This document shows positions 27,301-39,927 of a stretch of 64,000 nucleotides of DNA, piece by piece; positions within the stretch are counted from its first letter, which is position 1; each line of letters opens with the position of its first letter. This DNA is from Aphis gossypii (lineage: Eukaryota > Arthropoda > Insecta > Hemiptera > Aphididae): NCBI RefSeq assembly GCF_020184175.1, contig NC_065530.1, positions 21,863,260-21,927,259 on the forward strand. The letters are read 5' to 3'. Position numbers and translations under genes: made by a program. The notes beneath the pieces are model-generated. The model saw only the letters and a list, made by a program, of their open reading frames with translations, searched no databases and had not been told where the DNA came from.

Positions 27301-30300
27301 ATATTTAAATACATTCACATCTCACTTTTATCTGTCAATTGGAACATTATATGAATTAATTTTATGTACCATACACTTTATATCCGTATTTATGAATTAA
27401 TTTTTATTTGTAATAAATATTTAATGTTTTGATCACTATTATAGAAATACAATGAATATTTATTTTATTTACTTAGACCTTTTTTTATAGTCCAACCCCT
27501 AACCTAACCTAACCCCCCCCCCCAAAAAAAAAAAAAAATCGTTGCATAGCGTATGGACGACAAAGCACTATAATGTATTATAAATTGAAATATGTGCACT
27601 GTAATTTTTTTGTTACAGAACCACAATAATGTTGACTTAGCTCGTTAAACGTTTACAATCTAAAACGGCCAAACGATTAACGAAAATAAAAATTGTAGGT
27701 GCGTTAGAGTTTTTTATACTGCCAGGGCTTCGAAAAACTACGAATTCACATTAAAACACAGAACACCACGCTGTTTTTCGTCTTTCCAAAATAATATGCG
27801 AATTAATGTTCCAAGTGTAATGATAATGAATTTTGATAAAAAAAAACTGCATAAGATAAACACGTTTTAGTACGTATGTCATTTAAGATAAATGGTCTAT
27901 TGATTGTAAATGCAATTGTAACTTGTATACTATTATGAATCAAGATCAGATTGATCATTGATCAAGATAAATAAATACCAAAACATGATAAATTTATACA
28001 ATTTAATATTGTAATTTATAAGTATTTGAAATACAGTTTATTTTATGGTTTGCATCGATTAGGTATTTAATATAGTATATTTAGTATAGTTACCTACCTA
28101 CATATACTATAATAAATATCTCCTAATTGAATACGCACATGATGCTTTAAAGCCTTGTTAGTATTTTAATTTTTGAGCCAATTTAAAACGTAATACCTAT
28201 GAATAATATAATAAAATGAAAACCTCGAGTCATCCACATTGCACGCAACCAAGATATTCGTGATATAACTTACTATTAAGACTTAACCATTATCTTTTTT
28301 TTATACGATATAATATTTTTTATAATAGTAATCCGCAGTGTGTACTTTAATTTTCGGTATCTGTCTTTCATTCGGTATTAATTTCATAATAGTTCGCTAT
28401 AACATTATAACACCGATTATTACAATAAAAAAATATATATCATATATCTTTAAATTTTCATTAAAATTGATTATATTTATAAATTGCATTATATGTTAAC
28501 AACATTACTATAATGCATTTGCCAGTAACACATTAGTTTACATGTCATTTTGTATGAAGACGTTTATTATTTCGACAGACGTATAAGGGAAATACTAAGA
28601 AGGTGTTATATATTTTCGAAAGACACGATTACTACTAAAACAATTTTTTTATTTTTAAAACATAATAATAATCATTGGCTTATCCCATTGAATATTATGT
28701 TTGTGCACATCACCTATATATGTTAAAAAAATTATATTATTTACTTCAATGTAAGTTGAATTTATTGATTTCACTTTGTTTGATTTTCATTTAAAATAAA
28801 ATATTATTACAACTATATTATATCGTTTATAGTTGCTTGATTTAATATGATATTTTGAGAATAGTATGTATTATAGTATTTAAATTAATCATTCATCAGT
28901 CATCAATAATAATTTTTTTAATTTTAAACGTCTATTTGCATAAGTAAATTTTTATCATAAAAATAATAATAATATAATAAAAATTAAAAACTTAAAATAA
29001 AATCTGCTTCAAAGATACACTATGTAAATTTATTATCTAAGAACCTACATACGGAATGAAAATAGTTATTTTTTAAGTCATGAATAATCTAATAAGGTAC
29101 AAAATATATATTATATTAACTTTGTTATAAAAAATAATTATTGCATAGCTATATTATAATATGTTTCTTTTTAAACTTGTTTTTGGTATTATCTTGTCAG
29201 AAGTCACTGTTTTTCTTGATTATTGTAAGAGTAATTTTATTTTTTCTAAAGTTTATATTAAGTACCAATTCATAAAAAAAATATTTTTTCTAATAAAAGT
29301 GTTTATTTTTTATTATTTAAACTTTATAATACATTTTGAAATTGTATCTAGCTTTATACTTTAAAAATTGTATATAAAAAATATTGTAGGTAAATATAAT
29401 ATATATATATATATATATTTAATATTACTGTAATATATAATATTATTATCATATAAATACATTTTTAACATAAAATTAATAAGACGAAACGTACAAATTT
29501 TAATGTAATTAACATCCATTTACCTACTAGTTTAAATTAATATATTATATTATTTAACAAAATATTCAAATAATAATAATTGTATTTTTCTGTTTATTAA
29601 TCAGGTACACTACCCATTTTCAAGCATGGTGCCAACATTGAGTACTGAAATAAAAAATATAATTATGTATATTAGTTACGATTACAATGATTACAAATAA
29701 TGATAAATAATGTTTCATAAATATATCGATATTTAATAAATAATCTTAAATTGTAAACTTTAACTTTTAATTATTTACTTTTTAAACGATTTTAATTATA
29801 AATTATTATACAATTAAAAGACATTGATTTTTAATTTAATACCCATAGTTATATTTAAGTAATTTTTAAAAAATATCTTAAAACAAATATAATATGGTCT
29901 ACTTAAACTAAACTGATAAAATTTGCAAATCAAAAATTTTAAAATTTGTTATGATAATTTACTTTGGTATTAAAAATATATTTAATGTTTTGCTCTAAAT
30001 TTAACAGTTTAATCCGTTAGTATTTTACAACTGACAAAACAAAATAAGAAATCGTATCGAACTGTATACATAAAAAAGATAATATACATAAACATAAAAA
30101 AGTCAAGTGCAAAACCTTTGGGAGTAGTAATAAATAATGCATACTATTGGATTGAGATTCAAGAAAATAACATATATATCATCCCAAAAATTTAAATTTT
30201 AATGTAATTTATAGAAATTCAAATTTTATTCAATTTTCATTATGCATTTTAAAATGCAATTTATATGGTATCATATAATCTATTTAATTAAATTGAAATT

Positions 30301-31000
30301 AACAAATATGAAATAGTACACGCCAGATTATAAAAAAATAATATTATAGTACCATTTTTTTATTTATTTAACACTTTACTTGAAAGAAACAATTTTTTTT
30401 TTTTTTTGAAAAGCGCTTCAACCTAAATATAATAATATTTCTAGCACCTGAACACAGACTGCTTAAAATACACTCAATATCAAATACAACACAAAATATA
30501 CCACAATCTTGACCTTGCCAAAGATCTAATCTCAAGCCCCATCTATCTAGACATAATCAATTTCCTTGCATAAATTAAATCTATATTACATTAAAATGTT
30601 AAAATTAAAATATTTTGTAATTTAAACATAATGTACTGTGCTGTCTAAAGAAAAAAATAATAATTATACTTATGCTATTACATATTATATATATTATATA
30701 CAATTTATACTTGCGAGTATTTATAAATACAACGATTGAAATAGAATATTAAGAATGCATACTCGTGCATTTTACTTTCAATGGATATTTTGATTATGAA
30801 ATAACTAACAAGATATAACCAGATATATAATATATAATTTTAATTTTTCTTTAAGTTATTTATGTTAGATATTCTATTATATAAAAATAATCATAAGGAG
30901 AAATGCAAAGCTCATAATTGTCGTGATTTAAATTTTCGCTTTAAAATTAAGTATTTATTAAGTAGCTTGAATCTACATGTATTCGTTTGAAAAAAATACA
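27301..31000. other. AT-rich spacer downstream of SDR copy A
   Basis: Holds the CCTAA/poly(C)/poly(A) tract and a (TA)n run near 29399. The ORF at 29161-29364 is a hydrophobic AT-driven frame. Nothing else was seen. Confidence 0.5.
27498..27538. repeat. Three CCTAA units, then poly(C) and poly(A)
   Basis: Three exact CCTAA units (27498-27512), the complement of the insect telomere unit TTAGG, are followed by 11 C and then about 15 A. It is too short to be a telomere relic with any confidence. Confidence 0.6.
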
Positions 31001-31012
31001 AGCCATATTTTT

Positions 31013-31018
31013 TTTATT
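31013..31018 (-). promoter_or_regulatory. Putative poly(A) signal AATAAA for copy A
   Basis: AATAAA on the minus strand about 85 nt after the TAA of copy A, at a normal 3'UTR distance. The region is AT-rich, so a chance match is possible. Confidence 0.45.
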
Positions 31019-31100
31019 ATGACCCAGTTTACCAAGTGATAAAGTGAATTTTATCATTGGTAGAATGGTTTTCTTTCATATGTTTAAAACAGCAATTATT

Positions 31101-34100
31101 TTAAATAACCTGTGGTTTATTCATTTCTGCGAATTTCGTATATTTTTGTATTATTTTTTCTTCGTCCGGGGTTGGTTCGATGTTTGAATACACAACGTCG
31201 CAAATTAAATCTTGCAAATCTTCAGGTAAAAATCTAAAATCCATAATTTTTCAATATTATTTCAAATTATATTTTAGATTCTAAGCATAGCGATGAATAT
31301 ATTGATTTTACAAAGATATGTGGTGTTTTGTGTCTGTGTACACAATAAGTAGTTGAAAAAATTCCATTTTAAGCTATGAGTGTTGTTTTAATTGGAAAAG
31401 TAGAGTAGATCTAGTTATACTTAAAATAGGTCAAAGTTAAAAATTTGCAGTACTTTTTATATAATCGAAAAAAATAAACAAAAATTCAGAAAAAGCGGGA
31501 ATATTTATAAAAGTCCAATATTATTACTAAAATAATTGTCTTGTAACCATAGTTACCTTAAAAGCTTAACATTAATCATTATTATTATATATATTAATTT
31601 TAAAACATTACCTTTCTACATTTATACTATAGACTTACTCACACTGTTTCTCGGTAAGATGGTATTGATTCAAAAATTAATAACAATAATAAATAATATG
31701 GTATGATTATTATAATAATTAAATATATATTAATAATTAAATAAATGCAATGTTCTCAGAAATAATTAAATCAATTTACTGTAGTACTAATTATAAAATA
31801 AAATATTTTCAAAAAATATATTGTGAAACAAACATAGGTAGTGATGTTGTCTGAAAGACTGTTTCCGTTCAGAATCATTTTTCATATAGGTACAAAGATT
31901 TATCATTAAATTCAAATTTCACACCCACAATAGTGACCCTATATGTACACCTAGTGTACAACTGATTGGTACCCATTTTACCAACTTTTTTATTATTATG
32001 TTAAGTGTTAACACTTAAATAAGAATCGACATAAATATGTCAGTTGTTCATATCAGGTTTTTATATTATATTAATAAAATAAAATATGAATACATGCATA
32101 TTTGTTGTATCTATTTCAAATAAATATAAGCCTTCAGTTTCTCGTCCTTTCTGGGAAAAAAACACAAGATTATTAATATGCCTTATGGCAGGCTGCAAAA
32201 CATAATTTATATTACATATCATGATCTTGGGGTTTATTTATTTATATCAACACTAGTAACTGTAAGTAATGTTTTATGATAGAAAAGTACGTATTATAGT
32301 TTTGTGTTTGTAAATGTTGAACGTAGAAATTTTTGATTTTAGTAAAATGTCTATCCATTAGTTTTTATCTGTCAAATTACTAGTTTCTCTAGTATAAATT
32401 ACTTGCGAAACCAAAAACCTTAGAATTTTTTTCATAATTAAATTAATTATTTTTTATGATTTTTTTATCTTCAGATATAAGGCATTTTAACGTCAAAACT
32501 ATAAAATTAACATAATATATAGCGAATTAAATAATATATCGACTTTTAGATGTTAATAAAACGGTTCTTTTTACTTTACTAATGGCACTGAGTAAAAGTA
32601 ATAATCAGGAATCGTAAAAACTCGTTCATTGCGTAATATTCCTTCGATAATCAATGCGCAAGCGTCCTCGACTGGCAATTCTGGAAGTCTAAATTATTTA
32701 AATTCATTAATTCAATAAAATAAATTTGATGCAATTGATACATTTGTATTAGATCATACCTTAATATTCGAGCTTTAGATTTGTCTGGACAGTTTGCGAT
32801 AAAATATGGACAAACCGTAGTAGTAATTACATCTGATTTTATTAATTTAAGTTCATTAGTTAAACTTTCCATCATACCTGTAACAAAAAAAAATGAGTAC
32901 TAATAAGCTATAAATTCAATAAAAACAAGTAACAACAAATAGCAGTACAAATTTAATAATATTAAGTCAAATATAATGAAAAAAAAAAATTCAAAATTAT
33001 TTATTATTGACTTTGATTGTTTATTTTTATATCTCCTAGTTAGTTTTCTTTAATTTCATTGAAATAAAAAAAAATAAAGCAATTTTCTTATTTTGACAAT
33101 TATTTTTACAATGTATGATACTAATTTGTTTTTTAAAATATAATATATAATTAATGTAGCACGTGTTTACCATTTAGAGCAAATTTTGTCGCAGAATAAG
33201 CAAAAACTGATGGCATCCCTTTCAATGACGTAATTGATGATATTGTTACGATATGGCCACTGTTCCTTTCCAACATCGATGGAAGTATTTCCCTGATTAC
33301 CTGTAAAAACCATACCTAAGTTAACAGTGAACGTATTCAGTTTCCATACGTCTTGATATTCAGTAAACAAAACGATAATATTTGTTTTCCGTTCAAGATT
33401 TTATTTTTCACGTAAACAATAATCTTTCCATGACGTCCTGAGTAAATAATTTTTCAAACTCTGACCAAGAGAAACAAAAATGAAACAAGTGCAGTTATAC
33501 TCACAACTCACTATAGATGTATTTAAGTACTAGTAAATCGTAAAAGTGCGTACCCAAATTGTGCCTAGTAAATTTGTATTGACTATTTCCGATATAGTGT
33601 CGTCAGCTTCCGGATTAGTAAATAATGTCGTCTCAACCACGGCGGCATTGTTAACAAGAATGTCTACCGGGCCCATTTGATCTCTCACTGCCGCGTGCAT
33701 CATCATTATCTGCTCCTTGTCAGTAATATTCACTTTAAATCCCACCGCTTGTCCACCTTCCATCTTAATCCTATCGACCGTTTCATTATTGCCCACTTCG
33801 TCTTTATCAACGCATACAATTTTAGCTCCCAACCTATGAAATTGCATGGCTAGTTCACGGCCGTTTCCGCGGGCGGTCCCTGTAATCTAAAACGTAAATT
33901 ATAGGCATTACTGCTATTTGGTATTATTTCTGAATACGTTAAGTAATATTATTATAAAAACATCACAAACGATAGTATCATAAAATCATGTGAAATAACA
34001 CAAAATTAACCACTACCCGTGTGTTTAGAAACTATAAAAATTCCATATTATGACATTTTTAACGATGATTCTTTCTTATCATATAGTTTGTTCTTATTAA

Positions 34101-34707
34101 AATTTAGAAACCAAATTTAACAAAACGTACACGATAATTATGGCACAATAATGTTTGAATATTAAATATCAAATGAAAATATTGTTTTAAATATAATATT
34201 ATGTAATTATCATATATTTTATTATTGCATCACTTACCAAATTAAATGGATAAAAGATATGGATAGATCTCAATCCAAGGTGGATTTGTTACATTATTGA
34301 TTTTGTTGCATTAAATTTTAATTATATGAAAAATTTTCAGACTCGAAAATCACTATATTTTAATATTATATTTCAAAATAAATTTTTAATTTAAAATATA
34401 TTAAATTTTACATATTATGTTATTATGTAGTGTTAGTTAAAATGTACAGATATTTTTTATAATAATAGTAATTTGTTTAAATTATACATTATAATGTGAG
34501 ATATTTATAATATTTACATACCAAAATTAATTTTCCTTCGACATTTTTTGGTTCTGGTGGAAAATAAACATATGAAATTGTTGCTCCGATAACTTTTGGA
34601 ATGCTGAATATTATAACTAACAGTATTTCAAAAATAAATATTATTGGCTCCGAAGGTATATTGTACTCATCAAAAAAAATACTTAAAACTGTTAAAACAA
34701 AACCCAT
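31101..34707 (-). CDS. SDR16C-type retinol dehydrogenase-like gene, copy A (6 exons, 337 aa)
   Basis: Membrane-anchored short-chain dehydrogenase/reductase, closest in layout to epidermal retinol dehydrogenase 2 (SDR16C5). Coding exons by hand: 34707-34522, 33886-33554, 33300-33171, 32877-32760, 32688-32575, 31233-31101, all with GT-AG introns in phases 0,0,1,2,2. Residues about 22-48 are a hydrophobic anchor. The cofactor loop TGTARGNG is at 64-71, the acidic end of beta-2 (VCVDKD) has Asp89 and suggests NAD(H), NNAA is at 141-144, and the catalytic set is Asn167, Ser195, Tyr208 and Lys212 (YSATK). The start is the first ATG; the frame is open further upstream, but only from a GTG at 34761, which is not a plausible start in an animal. 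The loop has Asn where Ile or Leu is usual. The C-terminal tail is about ten residues longer than in copy B. Its role is probably NAD-dependent oxidoreduction of a retinol-, sterol- or lipid-like alcohol at the ER or lipid droplet. The family call is strong; the substrate is unknown. Confidence 0.88.
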
Positions 34708-34761
34708 ATTATTCAGTATAATTTTAAAATTAATGTCCCGAATTAAATGAGTCGATTTCAC

Positions 34762-37700
34762 AACATTTAAGCTATTATACTAGAACTTAGATAACGAGAT
34801 TAAACACAGACTAAATTTTGTCACGTTTTTGTTTGGTTAGTAAAAATAAATAAATACAAAAATTAACAAATAATTTATAATTGTTAAGTTTAAAATTTTA
34901 TATTTTTTTTTGAAAAATGTTAATAAAAAATATGTTCACTTTTGTAATAATTAAAAACTTGTTGAAACATTTTATTTTTATTGATTGTACTTAGTTCAAA
35001 ATCACAGCTAAAATGTGTATGTAACAAGCACCGTGAACCATGTTAAAATTTAAAAAATAGTAAATTTAATATTCTAACACTAAATCTTTACACCTCATCA
35101 TACATAATTAGACACCACGTTAGTATGATATTATGATAATTTTATTTTATTTAAAACTTATTTATGCGTACCAACAATCACTGAACATATTATGATGCTG
35201 TTCATTAAAAAAAAAATTAAACACTAAATATGTACGTGATTTTTTGGTGATTGCCATCACATCTGGCCCAGAAAAATATTTCATTCTTCAACTTTGTTAT
35301 TCGTTGTTAAATGATCTAAGTGGTACTTCGAGAGGTCAAAAATAAAACATTTTCAATATTTTTCAAAAAAAAAACAAAAAAATATATGCGAATATTTAAC
35401 ACTACTTTTTGAAAGAATAACCATAGCTTCTTAAATTTTTTATCAAATATTTATGTCAGCATTTATTGGATATAATAGTTTTCAAAATATTGTTCTTTTT
35501 TTTTTATTCATTCCTTATATAAACATTTAAAATTGAAAAATTGTTTTTTTTTTTTTTTTGGATTAATGTTGAAAATAATTTATTTTCTAATTTGAATAAC
35601 ACGAATATGTTATAACATTTTTATTACACTTTTTTATAGAAATTTAAAAAATATCGAAAATACTTAGTATAATTTTTCCATTTGTATTTAAAGTTTCAGT
35701 TTTTAAAAAAATCATTAAAATGATTTTATAATATTTATTAATACATAGCAACATATCATTATAAAAAAAGTTTTTATTAGTTTTTTATATTCTTTCAAAA
35801 ATAATATGATTTTCTTTAATATATCTGAACACATTTTATGGTATACTCGTCTAACTATTATAATATAATATAAAAAATAATTTTTAAGACAAAAACCTAC
35901 TAAATAAAAAATAATAATTTTAAAAGTAAAATCAATAATTATAGTATTGTTAAATACGAATAAGAACATAATATATACATCAATTTTGAATACTTATTTA
36001 TTCTTGATGCTTTTTGATATTACTTTTATGAAAAAAAAAATTATGTTTGAAATAGATAAAAACAAGTACTTACTTTTTTCAAAAATAATTATTTAGTATA
36101 TTGAATATGAAGTTTTAAAATTAAAATACCACAGAATGCCGTCAACTGGTCAGTTTAATACATTATTAATTAGATTTTCTTTTTTGGGTTCCTTATATTA
36201 TTGAGATGATAATAAAATGCTATAAATACGTAAGGATTTTTATATAAATCTGGATAATCGATTTAATAAAAATCATGCAAAAAAATAATATGATATCACA
36301 ATATTATAAATATTATATTAGCATATATTTAAATGAAAAGTAAAATACTAGTCTATAAAAATGATATACATATCAATATTAATATTATTAATAGTTAATA
36401 ATGTAGGTATATTTATATAATATTAATTGTATTATATAATTAATATTAATAGTTTATTAAACACGAATATTGTGTTCAATCGAATAAAATTTAAATTTTT
36501 TGATTTTATGTAATACTACCAACGAGACATTTTACCAATGATATTTCTATTGAAATGGTTTGATTTAGATTTAAGGTTTTTTATTTTTCATTAAAAAAAA
36601 TTGCAATATTTTGAGATATTCGTTTTTTTTATTTTTATTATCTGTCAATTAAATCATCGTTTAACTGATCTCAATTATCAATAATTTAAACTTAATTTAA
36701 TTGTTATCAAATATGTAAATTAAATTAATCAATTTTTGATAATCCGGTACCTATAACTTATTTATAGCTAATAAGCAAAGTTCAATCCGTTTTTATATTA
36801 AAGAATTGAAAAATTGAACTTTTATTTTTGATTTTTCAACAATGTTTATGTTTTTAGACCATTTTTTATAATTTACAGGTAATTTTATTATTTTTAGTCT
36901 ATATTTGTGTATTATATTTTCAGATAAAATTTAATTATACATATAGTTCAAAATCCTACCCTAAGAAATTTTGTTCAAAAAATGTATCATTTGTCGATCG
37001 TTCGTTCTATTTATGATAATACGATTACATAGACGATGTATAATTTAAATGAATTTAATGTTTAAATATTGAGAATATTTAATGAATAGGTAATAACGTT
37101 ATTGGTACCTATATGAATGGTTAATATTATATGTGTGACGTCAATTTATTAAAAACTATTGTATCAATAATATTACTTTTTATGGCAAGCTTCTGGTAAA
37201 ATATTAGGTTTAATAGTTTATTGTGAAAAAACCAGATATTAAAAATCTTAGAAATGTATGTATATGAATACGAAAAGTATGGACACACAGTAGTCATGAT
37301 AAACACCCGTATGTAAAATATTCTAGTTCATGGTATAAAGATTTCATCATCCATTCAATAAATGATTGTTAAAAATAACAAATACATAAATGTCATGTTT
37401 ATGTATATTATTATAAATATGTATGATTATTGATTAATAATTATAAATATTATAATTTAAAAGAAACATTTAATTATATAGTACCATAAACAATATTATT
37501 CATTCAAAGAAAAAGTTCATGTAAGAACTGCACATCAATAATAATTTGACAGTAAACATTAAGATGAGGTTATACCCGCTTATATTGTCTCTACTGTATG
37601 AATTATATAAAACAGTAAAATTACGTTTAGTGAAATACATTTTTATAATATTAACTTCAATAATATAATCAATTTATCTATTATAAAATTTAAATATAAG

Positions 37701-39800
37701 AAATATTATTGAGCATATCACTTTATTTATAGATAAAAGAGTTAAAACGTAATAAATAAACAAAAATATAGGTGCACTTATAAAAGTATTGTTTTATACT
37801 ATACTAAACAATAAATTCAAGGAGAAGAATAAATAAATAAATTATTTTTGTGGAGAGGAGGTCGTTGACAACGCGATGGGATAAAATGTTCAATACTCGT
37901 TATTGCATCCATGACATCGTTTATGTAATAAATACGTCTCATAGATGGACTGGTATTACCATTTAATGTTGTCTGGTTTCAAGGTGTCTTGACATATTAT
38001 CAAGAACAATATAATGTCTGGTTGCTAAACAAGATCAATATCATATTATTAGTAATCATTTGGTTCAATGGTTTTTCAATGGTCCATTATACCTCGCAAA
38101 AATATTAATACAATTTTAATTATATTTATTCGAAAAGTAATCATAATATAGTTGTTCCCCTTAATTATAATAATATATCAACTTATTATGTATGTTTAAT
38201 CAAATCATAAAAATAATGAATTTAAAAATTGATTACGGGAACGAAACTATGTTTGTCAGATTTTGTCAAAAATGTACCATGACAGTGAAAAACAACAAAA
38301 ACTATACGAGAAATATCGAATTTGATGGTCATTACGGAGAGTGCAAGGAAAATGTCTAGTTTGATCAAATTAAAGGAAGTTTAATACAAATGATAAAATC
38401 GTGAAGTGTGTGAAACATTTTTGTCCGGCGATAGTAAGTTGATACTTCTATTACTTATTGTAATTGATTCAAAAAAAAAAAAAAAAAGGTTATAAATTAT
38501 GATATTTTAAGAAACATAGAAAACCAACTCGTTTTAATTTTAAACTTCATATAGATAGGTATCAAAATATATAATATTATAAGTTGTATCTAATCGACTA
38601 ATCAATTATTGTTTAGTAATAAATTAAAAAATAATAAGCTGTTTGATTAAAAACAAAAAAAAGTGAAGTACATTTAAAATAGCCAATAACGATTTATATC
38701 CACATCAAATGATATTCATAATTTTATTATTGTATTGCATTGAATTATAATAACATACCAGTATCTTATTTTATTTCTGATCTATAACTATACAAGTCAT
38801 AATAAAGATGAGCATCATGGTATTTTTAAAACTACTTTTATTTTATTTTTCAATTTTCAACTCACGAAATATTATCATATGGTATTTACTATTTTTCAAT
38901 AAAAATGATGGGGTAACTGGATTTGGTATGGATTTGTTTATTTCTAGTACCTATACTAAATTTATCAACTATCATTTTAATAATGTATATCCATCGAATA
39001 ACCTCGTAGTTAAGGCCAACAACATGTTATTGTATGATATTATTACTTCAAACCATTAAAAAATGTATATTCAAGAATTATTACCATTGATTTTGTAAAT
39101 ACTAATTGAATCTTTTGTTATTGAACTTAAATTGTGTATGACAATATTAATAATTGTAAAAACAAAAAAAAAAAAAATAGTTAAATTGAAATAAAATATA
39201 AAATAACACATAACACATATATAATTCGGTGTATATGTATTGTGTTTAAATTACTTTAATAATATTTACCTGTAAAAATATTTCTAGATAAAAATGTTAA
39301 TAGCTGAGTAATTAATGAATTAATTAATTCACATAGACTTTACGTGTAAATACTAAATATTACATAGAATACATCATTACATTTTCAGTTTAAAATTTAA
39401 AAAGTTGTTTTCTTTTACTAGGCTAATCTCTTTAAAACAGTCAGTATGTTATTCCCGTGAGCAACAAGATTCTGATAATTTATTAATTACCAAAGTTAGT
39501 AGTAAATTTACATTCTTAATTCACATTCTTGTCATGATTTTTTTATAATTTGTACTTGGATAACAACATTAACAATGGAACCAATTAACAGTTCAAAATA
39601 ACATTATATTAAATTTCTGATATTTAATCATGCTGCAACATTTAAAGGCACTCCTTCAAAAAAAAAAAAAAAAAACTCACAAAAATATAATCTAATAATA
39701 ATAAATAATATCTATAATAATATTTCAGCATAAAAAATTTTTCTATCAGCTAAAATGTCAAAATAATTTAAATTACCTATTGTATTAATTTTAAATAATA
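34762..39800. other. AT-rich spacer between SDR copies A and B
   Basis: About 5 kb with poly(T) and poly(A) runs (near 35543, 38471 and 39660). The ORFs at 35715-35969 and 38808-39059 are low-complexity and hydrophobic; no promoter could be assigned. Confidence 0.5.
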
Positions 39801-39835
39801 AATACATGTTTAAAAATCATAAATTACCAATACAT

Positions 39836-39841
39836 TTTAAT
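39836..39841 (-). promoter_or_regulatory. Putative variant poly(A) signal ATTAAA for copy B
   Basis: ATTAAA on the minus strand about 90 nt past the copy B stop. No AATAAA was seen nearer outside the coding exon. Weak because of the AT-rich context. Confidence 0.3.
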
Positions 39842-39927
39842 GTGAAAAACAACAATAAAACAGTACAATGTAAATAATATTTTAAAATAATTTAAAATCT
39901 AATAACAAGTCAGTTCAAACACTAGTT

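Noticed and set aside
34708..34761. In-frame extension of SDR copy A exon 1 to a GTG at 34761
   Set aside because: GTG is not a credible start in an animal mRNA, and the ATG at 34707 gives a normal membrane-anchored N-terminus.
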